Origin: Romboutsia sp. 13368
Lineage (GTDB): Bacteria > Bacillota > Clostridia > Peptostreptococcales > Peptostreptococcaceae
Reading direction: 5' to 3'
Assembly (NCBI RefSeq): GCF_018336475.1
Contig: NZ_CP048741.1
Location: 383,374-394,954, forward strand
DNA length: 11,581 bases
Shown: positions 1 through 6,746 of the stretch, piece by piece
How the letters are laid out: every line of letters starts with the position of its first letter
Numbering within the stretch: the first letter of the stretch is position 1
Translations under genes and position numbers: made by a program
Notes under the pieces: model-generated
Databases searched by the model: none
Seen by the model: the letters and a program-made list of their open reading frames with translations, nothing else
What the model was told of the DNA's origin: nothing

Positions 1-299
1 GTATAGACAGGCCTATACAAATTTGGGTAGATATAGGAAGTAATGCTTGGAATATGAAAATAGAAAAGGATATAAGTAACTTTATAGTACTTAGAAAGTC
101 ATTCAAAGAAAATCGAATATATACAAATGATATGGAAGAATACTATAAAAAGTATTATTTATATAATATGATATATAATTTACTTTTAGATGCAAAAGAA
201 GTATATGCATATAAAAGTGAATACAGCGTAAATGGATATATACAAGAAAGTATACTATATAGTATATTATTGAAATTAGTATCTAAGGGAGAGATGTAA
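1..299 (+). CDS. 3' end of an unrecognised gene, cut by the window edge
   Basis: The reading frame is open from base 3, with no stop before the ATG at 54, so that ATG is probably an internal methionine. No ribosome binding site is seen just before it. About 98 C-terminal residues are visible. They contain a Trp- and Gly-containing stretch (IWVDIGSNAW) just before M54 and then two Tyr/Leu-rich, probably helical segments ending in LLKLVSKGEM. I see no transmembrane segment, no cysteine and no nuclease or helicase motif. I do not recognise the family. The last codons double as the ribosome binding site of the next gene (AAGGGAGAG, 285-293), and its TAA stop overlaps the next ATG by one base. The product is therefore likely made together with the helicase and may work with it. 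Coding status is fairly sure from the open frame, codon use and coupling; function is unknown. Confidence 0.7.
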   Translation, partial: IDRPIQIWVDIGSNAWNMKIEKDISNFIVLRKSFKENRIYTNDMEEYYKKYYLYNMIYNLLLDAKEVYAYKSEYSVNGYIQESILYSILLKLVSKGEM

Positions 300-2509
300 T
301 GAATAATATAAATTATAGAGAAGACCAAATACCTATTATATCTTATGAAAAAGGTACAATGGCAGTTCCTGCAGTACCAGGAGCAGGAAAAACATTTATA
401 GTTACAAATTTAGTTGCTAAGTTATTATGTGAAAATAAGCATAAGGGCGGAAAGATACTTATTTTAACTTATATGAACAGTGCAGTAAATAATTTTAAAG
501 GAAGAATAAAAAAAATATTACAAGAGAATGAAATAAAAGAAGAAAATTCATATGAAGTTATGACGATACATAGTTTAGCAGTAAAAATAATAAAGGAAAA
601 ACCAGAAATAGTTATGTTAAGTGAAGAATTTAATATAGCTGATGATTTACAAAAAAATATAATATTAAATGAATGTATAAGTAATTTTAAACAAAATGGT
701 GGTCAAAGAGCATTTTTATGGTTTTTAAAAGATCAAAAAGACAATGAGTGGAAAGATAGAATGATAGATGCTTGGGAGAATGGATTTTATGACCTTATAG
801 GAAATGCTATAGGAGAATTAAAATATAATGATGTTTCACCATTAGATTTAGAGAATATAATAGATAGTGATTATAGAGGAATATTAAAAATAATATTACC
901 TATATATAAAGAATATGATAGAAAATTAAAGCAATATGGGCTTTTAGATTATGATGATATATTGATATTAGCTCATAGGGCATTAACTTTAGATGAAAAT
1001 TTAAGAAATAAATTCCAATCTAGGTATAAATATATATTTGAAGATGAATGCCAAGATTCAAATGAAATACAAGGAAAAATAATAAAGCTAATATCTAAAG
1101 AAAATAATAATTTAGTAAGAGTAGGAGATGTAAACCAAAGTATAACTGGAACATTTTCATCATCAGATCCAAAATACTTTAAGGAATTCATAAAAGATGC
1201 TGACAACTGTTTTAGAATGGATATGTCTAATAGAAGTTCTAAAGATATTATTGATTTAGCAAATAGACTTGTTAAATATGTTACATCAGAGTTTAACCAA
1301 ATTGAATGCAGAGAAGCTTTAGAAGATATGGATATAAAGACCGTTCCAGATAATAGAGGATATAAAGAAAATCCAAAGCCTAAACTTTATAGTATAAATA
1401 CAAAAAAATATACTACTTGGAAAGAAGAAATTGAAAAAACAGTACTATATGCTAAAAATATAAATAAAAAATATCCTGATAAAAGTATAGGTATATTAGT
1501 TCCATATAATGATCAAATCACCCAAGTAGCAAGAGTATTAACTGACAATAACTTAGAGTTTGAAGAGCTAGGACCTAACGCTTTAAATAAAAGAAAAATG
1601 TTAACAAATATATCATATATAATAGACTTTATATTAAATTGTGATGATATAGAAAAACTTATAATAGCTTTAGATAAAGTATTTATACATACAGATAATG
1701 AGTTAGGTAAATTAGATTTTTTAGAATTAATAAAAAAATATTCAACAGAAGAACTTATATATAATGAATACAAGGAATCATTAATAATAGATAAAGATAG
1801 TGATGTATATCAAGGATATATAAAAGGTATAAGTGCCATTAAAGAAATACTTGAATATCCTATAACAAGACTAGACTTATTAATATTATTTATTGGAGAA
1901 AAGTTAGAATTAGAAAAAGAAGATAGAGCCGTTATTGACTATGTATCCTTCTATATAAAATACTTATCACTAGAAAATATAAATATGTCACTTATAGATG
2001 TTTATGAAATAATATCTAATACAAAAAATAAAGTATTTAATTATATCATAGATGTAGTATATGAAATGAGTGGATATGAACCAGAACCTGGAAGCATAAC
2101 AGTATGTAACTATCATAAATCAAAAGGCTTAGAGTGGGATTGTGTATTTTTATTAGGACTTGTAGAGTACAACTTCCCTGATAATACTAAACAAAAATTT
2201 CAAAGTGATAGATGGTATTTAAAAGATAGATATAAAAATCCTATAGCTATAGTTAAATCAGAAATAGATAAAATTTTAAATAAAAGCTGTGATATAGATT
2301 ATATGCATCAAAGTAGAATAGATGTAATAAATGAAAAGATAAGATTATTATATGTTGGAATAACAAGAGCTAAAGAAATGCTAATATTATCTTGTAGTTC
2401 ATATAAGGATGAAATTGATATAGGAAAGAAAAATAAACAACAAAAACCATCAATATATATAAATGAATTAGACAAGCATATACAACAAAGACGAAGTATA
2501 AAAGCTTAA
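299..2509 (+). CDS. UvrD/Rep-type superfamily 1A ATP-dependent DNA helicase
   Basis: This 736-residue protein has the full set of SF1A helicase motifs: Q motif at Q10, Walker A AVPGAGKT at 25-32, motif Ia near 54-70, motif II DECQDS at 249-254, motif III VGDVNQSI at 275-282, motif IV NRSS at 311-314, motif V HKSKGLEW at 606-613, and motif VI RLLYVGITRA at 682-691 with the arginine finger R690. It should be an active 3'-5' DNA translocase in the cytoplasm. It ends in a short basic tail and has no nuclease domain, unlike AddA; the nuclease comes as the next gene. Motif III is unusual: after QSI it reads TGTFSSSDP where UvrD, PcrA and AddA have Y-x-W/F-R. This points to a separate UvrD-like branch and not to the housekeeping pcrA, which is also usually beside ligA. 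The start is ATG 299, behind AAGGGAGAG. The helicase call is firm; its cellular role is not known. Confidence 0.93.
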   Translation: MNNINYREDQIPIISYEKGTMAVPAVPGAGKTFIVTNLVAKLLCENKHKGGKILILTYMNSAVNNFKGRIKKILQENEIKEENSYEVMTIHSLAVKIIKEKPEIVMLSEEFNIADDLQKNIILNECISNFKQNGGQRAFLWFLKDQKDNEWKDRMIDAWENGFYDLIGNAIGELKYNDVSPLDLENIIDSDYRGILKIILPIYKEYDRKLKQYGLLDYDDILILAHRALTLDENLRNKFQSRYKYIFEDECQDSNEIQGKIIKLISKENNNLVRVGDVNQSITGTFSSSDPKYFKEFIKDADNCFRMDMSNRSSKDIIDLANRLVKYVTSEFNQIECREALEDMDIKTVPDNRGYKENPKPKLYSINTKKYTTWKEEIEKTVLYAKNINKKYPDKSIGILVPYNDQITQVARVLTDNNLEFEELGPNALNKRKMLTNISYIIDFILNCDDIEKLIIALDKVFIHTDNELGKLDFLELIKKYSTEELIYNEYKESLIIDKDSDVYQGYIKGISAIKEILEYPITRLDLLILFIGEKLELEKEDRAVIDYVSFYIKYLSLENINMSLIDVYEIISNTKNKVFNYIIDVVYEMSGYEPEPGSITVCNYHKSKGLEWDCVFLLGLVEYNFPDNTKQKFQSDRWYLKDRYKNPIAIVKSEIDKILNKSCDIDYMHQSRIDVINEKIRLLYVGITRAKEMLILSCSSYKDEIDIGKKNKQQKPSIYINELDKHIQQRRSIKA

Positions 2510-2514
2510 AATAA

Positions 2515-2521
2515 AGAGAGG
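2515..2521 (+). promoter_or_regulatory. ribosome binding site fixing a TTG start
   Basis: AGAGAGG lies 9 bases before the TTG at 2531. An in-frame TAA at 2525-2527 rules out any earlier start, and the next in-frame ATG is at codon 68, after the conserved N-terminal cysteine and histidine. TTG is therefore the only start that keeps the nuclease motifs. Confidence 0.7.
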
Positions 2522-2530
2522 TTATAAGTT

Positions 2531-3313
2531 TTGAATAATAAACTAAAATATTTTATCTATAGTCAAAATTCAATTAATACTTATAAATCATGTCCTAAAA
2601 AGTTTAAATATAAGTATATAGATAAAATAAATTGGAAGTATGATGATATAGAAAGTAGAGAATATTACGATAGTTTAAAAGTAGGAAGTGAATTTCATTT
2701 ATTATGTGAAAGATATTTTAGTAATATACCAATGGGTATAAATGAAAATACTAATCCTAAATTTAAAGTATGGATAGAAAAAATAAAAAATTTATTTCCT
2801 ATGAATGATGAAGATAGTAAAATATATCTTCCAGAATATGAAGTAAGACTAAATTTAGATGGAAATATAATAACTGCAAAGTACGATTTAATAATTATTG
2901 ATAAAGATAATATAGAAATATGGGACTGGAAAACGGAGAATGTAAAATTAGAATATAAAAATGTAAGTAATAGAATTCAAACTATAATTTATATGTTATT
3001 AGCAAAAGAAGTAGTTTGTAAAATATTTAATTTAAATATAAAATACGAAAATATAAAAATGAAATACTATCAACCACAATATGATAATAAGCCAATAGAA
3101 ATTTTATATAGCGAAGAAAAGCATAAAGCTAATATAGATAATATATCTAGATATATAGATATGATAAAAAATACAAATTATAAAGAAGATGATAATTATA
3201 AGTATGAACTTATTAAAAATGATAAGCATTGTAAATATTGCGAATTTAATAAGTTATGTAATAAGCAAGATGTAAATTATAGCATATTTGAGGAGGACGG
3301 ATATGAGTGTTAA
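2531..3313 (+). CDS. Cas4/RecB-like PD-(D/E)XK nuclease with a predicted Fe-S cluster
   Basis: This 260-residue protein matches the RecB/Cas4 nuclease layout throughout. The N-terminal segment SINTYKSCPKKFKYKY (14-29) carries C21. H56 follows in a G-S-E-F-H segment. The metal site is D119 (AKYDLI), then D132 and K134 in WDWKTE, and Q150xxxY154 is the motif IV pair. Near the end C234, C237 and C243 (CKYCEFNKLC) complete a 1+3 cysteine pattern, as in Cas4, AddB and Dna2, where it binds a 4Fe-4S cluster that staples the fold. The expected activity is metal-dependent DNA cleavage, probably on the strand delivered by the helicase encoded 21 bases upstream. It is not a CRISPR gene by context: no cas1, cas2 or repeat array is present. 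The start is TTG. The gene ends 11 bases inside addB and is very AT-rich (about 20% GC over 660 counted bases). Fold and active site are clear; partner and substrate are inferred. Confidence 0.9.
   Translation: MNNKLKYFIYSQNSINTYKSCPKKFKYKYIDKINWKYDDIESREYYDSLKVGSEFHLLCERYFSNIPMGINENTNPKFKVWIEKIKNLFPMNDEDSKIYLPEYEVRLNLDGNIITAKYDLIIIDKDNIEIWDWKTENVKLEYKNVSNRIQTIIYMLLAKEVVCKIFNLNIKYENIKMKYYQPQYDNKPIEILYSEEKHKANIDNISRYIDMIKNTNYKEDDNYKYELIKNDKHCKYCEFNKLCNKQDVNYSIFEEDGYEC
3291..3296 (+). promoter_or_regulatory. ribosome binding site deciding the addB start
   Basis: AGGAGG lies 6 bases before ATG 3303 and inside the last codons of the nuclease gene. An in-frame TTG at 3288 would put this site inside the coding region and add five residues before the MSVKFIVGRGGSGKT start expected for AddB, so 3303 is preferred. 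Confidence 0.8.
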
Positions 3314-6300
3314 GTTCATAGTTGGTAGAGGTGGAAGCGGAAAAACTACCTATATGCTAGAAGAAATAAGAGAAAGAGTTCAAGATAACGAAACATCTCC
3401 TGTAATTCTTTTAGTTCCAGAACAATATACATTTGAAATGGAAAAAAGAATGAGTAAATTATTCATAGGAGATAAAAAGGATAAATATTTAAGAGCTAGA
3501 GTATTAAGTTTTAAAACTATGAGCGATGTAGTTTTTTCTAAAGTAGGAGGGTTAACAGATGTTAACATAAACTCTAGTGGTAAAGCAATGATAACTTATA
3601 AAGCTATAGAAAGTGCTAGTAATGATCTTCAGATATTTTCAAAATCAGCATCTCAACCTGGATTTGTTAACTCAATATCTGAAGTTATAAGTGAAATGAA
3701 ACAATATAATATAAGTTATCAAAAACTAGAAGAGATATCACAAGAAGTTGATAATGAAACTTTAAAATTAAAATTAAATGATTTAAGTAAGATATATAAA
3801 TCATTTGAAGAAAAATTACATGAAAATTATGTAGATTCTCAAGATATATTAAATTCATTAGCTCAAAAGATAGATAGTTGTGATTATTTTAAAGATGCTT
3901 ATATATACATAGATGAATTTACTGGATTTACACCAAATCAGTACAGGGTATTAAGAACTATATTTAATAAAGCTAAAGAAGTAAATATATCCTTAACTGT
4001 AGATAATCCTTCAGTATTAACTTATAACAAAAGTGATGCTTTTTCTAGAACTAAATTTACATATGGAAAAATAATTAAGCTTTGCAATGAAGAAGGTATA
4101 AAATTATTGCCTTCTATAGACTTGAATAAAGAAATATTACCTAGATTTAAAAATAGTGAGGAATTACAACATCTAGAAAGAAACTATAATTCTTATCCAT
4201 ATAAAGTGTATGAAGGAGAAACTAAAAATATACATATAAAAGAATTTAATAATTTGTATTCTGAAGTAGAAGAAGTTGCAAAAGAAATAGTAGAGTTAGT
4301 AAGAGATAAGGGAATAAGATATAGAGATATAACTGTTGCTACTAGAGATTTAAATAAATATGATTTTTTAGTTCATTCTATATTTAATGAATATAAAATA
4401 CCTAACTTTATAGATAAAAAAAGAGAAGCGAAAGCAAATCCAATAATAGTTCTTATTATATCTGCTCTTGAAATGAAAAATAGAAGATATAGTTATGAAA
4501 CTATGTTTAGATATCTAAAAAGTGGTCTTATAGGTATAAGTAAAGATGATATAAGCTTACTTGAAAATTATGTACTAGCTAACGGAATAAAGGGTAAGAA
4601 ATGGTTTGAAGATAAGTGGGAATATAGACTATACCATAATATAATATCTGATGAAAATGATTATGAAGTCGAAGTAAGGGAAAGAGTAAATGAAATAAAA
4701 AATAAGGTACTAAGACCTATAATATCATTACAAGAAAAGTTAAGTGGTAAAAATAAGGTAAGAGATATATGTAGATATGTATATGAATTTCTAATAGATA
4801 TAGATATGCAAACTACTATAGAAAATTTAATATCTAATTTTAAAGATAAGGGAGAACTGGATATAGCAAATCAATACTCTCAAGTATTTAATATAGTGGT
4901 AGAAATTCTTGATCAAATGGTAGAAATAATGGGAGATGAAAATATATCATTAGATAAGTTTGTAAAATTAATAAGCTTAGGATTTGATGAATATGAATTA
5001 GGATTAGTTCCCCCAAGTATAGATCAAGTACTTGTAAGTAGTGTAGATAGAATGAAAAATTCTGATACAAAATATCTTTATTTAATAGGTACAAATGATG
5101 GAATATTCCCATTGATAGCTAAAGATAATGGTTTATTAAGTGATAATGATAGAGAAAGTCTAGGAAAAAATGGAGTGGAAGTAGATATAGATAGTAAAAC
5201 AAGAACATTTGAAGAACAGTTCTTAGTTTATAAAGCACTAACTTCTACTAGTGAAAATTTAATAATAACTTATCCTATAGCAGATCATGAAGGCAAAACT
5301 TTAAGACCATCTGTTATAATATCTAGATTAAAAAAGTTATTCCCTAATATAGATAATAAAAGTTACTTAATAGAAGAACATAATAATTCAGATGAAGATG
5401 CTTTAAACAAAATAAGTACTAAAGCACCAACATTTAATGAGCTTATAAATAAAATAAAAGAGTTTGATGATAGCAAAGAAATTAATGATATTTGGTTAGA
5501 TGTATATAGATATTATATGAATAATGAAGAGTATAAAGAAATAGCTAAGAAAGTTATAACTGGCTTAACATATACAAATCAAGTTCAAAAAGTTGAAGAA
5601 GAAAAAATAAAGAAATTATATGATAATAAAGCACTTAGTGTTTCAAGACTTGAAACATATGCAAGATGTCCATTTGCTTATTTTATGCAATATGGATTAA
5701 AAGCAAAGGAAAGGAAAGAATACTCATTTACAGCTCCAGACTTAGGGACATTTATACACAATATATTAGACACATTCTCTAAGAATATGGAAAAAGATAA
5801 TCTAACTTGGAGAAATATAAATGAAGATTATATAATAGAACAAGTATCAAGAATAGTTGAAAACATAGTATCAAAAATTCCTGGATATATATTAGAGAGT
5901 TCTTCAAGATATAGATACTTAGCATATAGATTAAAAAATATGTTAATATCAGCAATAACTATAATAAGTGAACAAATAAAGCAAGGATCATTTGAACCTA
6001 GTGATTACGAAGTTGACTTTGGAGTATATGGAAAATATCCACCTATAAAAATAGTACTAACTAGTGGAGAAGAAATAAATTTAAGAGGCCAAATTGATAG
6101 AATAGATGAATTTAAAAATGAAGAAGGAAAATATATAAGAATAATTGACTATAAATCTAGTAAGAGAGATTTAAGCTTAACTGATATATATCATGGATTA
6201 CAACTTCAACTGTTAGTTTATCTAGATGCAATATTAGAAAGTGATGCTGGATTAAAACCTGCTGGAATACTATATTCATCAATCGATGACCCTATAGCTA

Positions 6301-6746
6301 AATTTGATGAAAATAAAGAAGACGATGAAATCAGAACAGAAATACTTAAAAAGTTAAAAATGCAAGGACTACTTATAAAAGATTCTAATATAATCAAAGA
6401 AATGGACAAATCTCTTGCTAATGGAGAAAAAGCTACTTCCTTAATTATACCTGCTAGTTTAAATAAAGATGGTAGCTTAGGTAAAAATACAAAAGGTGTA
6501 AGTATTGAAGAATTTGAAGTAATAAGAAAATATGTAAAAGAAACTATAAAAGATATATGTGAAGATATGTTTGATGGAAATATAAGTATATCACCTTATA
6601 AAAATAAAGATAAAAATTCATGTGAATTCTGTGAATACTCATCAATTTGTCAATTTGATAGTAGCTTAAAAGATAATAAATATAAGATAATAAATAAAAA
6701 AAGTGATGATGAGATAATAAGAATGATGAAGGGAGAGATAAAGTAA
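3303..6746 (+). CDS. addB: AddB, helicase-nuclease subunit B of AddAB
   Basis: The protein has 1147 residues, close to the roughly 1166 of Bacillus AddB. An intact Walker A, GRGGSGKT (8-15, K14), starts the protein, and a reduced motif II (DEFTGFTP from D204) follows; AddB helicase motors are otherwise degenerate, and in the characterised enzyme this subunit recognises the Chi-like signal. The C-terminal nuclease has D932 (GQIDRID), D949 and K951 (IIDYKS) and Q969xxxY973. C789 plus C1107, C1110 and C1116 form the 4Fe-4S staple, with the same spacing as in Bacillus subtilis AddB. It acts with AddA on double-strand ends, AddB cutting the 5'-ended strand, to leave 3' tails for RecA. It overlaps the nuclease gene by 11 bases and addA by one base. 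No frameshift or missing catalytic residue is seen. The identification is secure. Confidence 0.96.
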   Translation: MSVKFIVGRGGSGKTTYMLEEIRERVQDNETSPVILLVPEQYTFEMEKRMSKLFIGDKKDKYLRARVLSFKTMSDVVFSKVGGLTDVNINSSGKAMITYKAIESASNDLQIFSKSASQPGFVNSISEVISEMKQYNISYQKLEEISQEVDNETLKLKLNDLSKIYKSFEEKLHENYVDSQDILNSLAQKIDSCDYFKDAYIYIDEFTGFTPNQYRVLRTIFNKAKEVNISLTVDNPSVLTYNKSDAFSRTKFTYGKIIKLCNEEGIKLLPSIDLNKEILPRFKNSEELQHLERNYNSYPYKVYEGETKNIHIKEFNNLYSEVEEVAKEIVELVRDKGIRYRDITVATRDLNKYDFLVHSIFNEYKIPNFIDKKREAKANPIIVLIISALEMKNRRYSYETMFRYLKSGLIGISKDDISLLENYVLANGIKGKKWFEDKWEYRLYHNIISDENDYEVEVRERVNEIKNKVLRPIISLQEKLSGKNKVRDICRYVYEFLIDIDMQTTIENLISNFKDKGELDIANQYSQVFNIVVEILDQMVEIMGDENISLDKFVKLISLGFDEYELGLVPPSIDQVLVSSVDRMKNSDTKYLYLIGTNDGIFPLIAKDNGLLSDNDRESLGKNGVEVDIDSKTRTFEEQFLVYKALTSTSENLIITYPIADHEGKTLRPSVIISRLKKLFPNIDNKSYLIEEHNNSDEDALNKISTKAPTFNELINKIKEFDDSKEINDIWLDVYRYYMNNEEYKEIAKKVITGLTYTNQVQKVEEEKIKKLYDNKALSVSRLETYARCPFAYFMQYGLKAKERKEYSFTAPDLGTFIHNILDTFSKNMEKDNLTWRNINEDYIIEQVSRIVENIVSKIPGYILESSSRYRYLAYRLKNMLISAITIISEQIKQGSFEPSDYEVDFGVYGKYPPIKIVLTSGEEINLRGQIDRIDEFKNEEGKYIRIIDYKSSKRDLSLTDIYHGLQLQLLVYLDAILESDAGLKPAGILYSSIDDPIAKFDENKEDDEIRTEILKKLKMQGLLIKDSNIIKEMDKSLANGEKATSLIIPASLNKDGSLGKNTKGVSIEEFEVIRKYVKETIKDICEDMFDGNISISPYKNKDKNSCEFCEYSSICQFDSSLKDNKYKIINKKSDDEIIRMMKGEIK

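Noticed and set aside
973..1206. Antisense open frames inside the helicase, addB, addA and folBK (such as 973-1206, 1513-1773, 4888-5112, 8269-8511, 8793-9071, 10506-10763 on the - strand)
   Set aside because: They lie opposite strongly conserved motifs of clear genes, have no ribosome binding site that I could see, and their composition is that of a shadow of AT-rich coding sequence.
299..2509. Calling the helicase the housekeeping pcrA
   Set aside because: Motif III lacks the aromatic-Arg segment of PcrA, motif II is DECQ, and the neighbours are a nuclease and addB with no ligA in sight.
2531..3313. Reading the small nuclease as a CRISPR Cas4
   Set aside because: The fold is Cas4-like, but no cas1, cas2, effector gene or repeat-spacer array is present; the neighbours are a helicase and addB.
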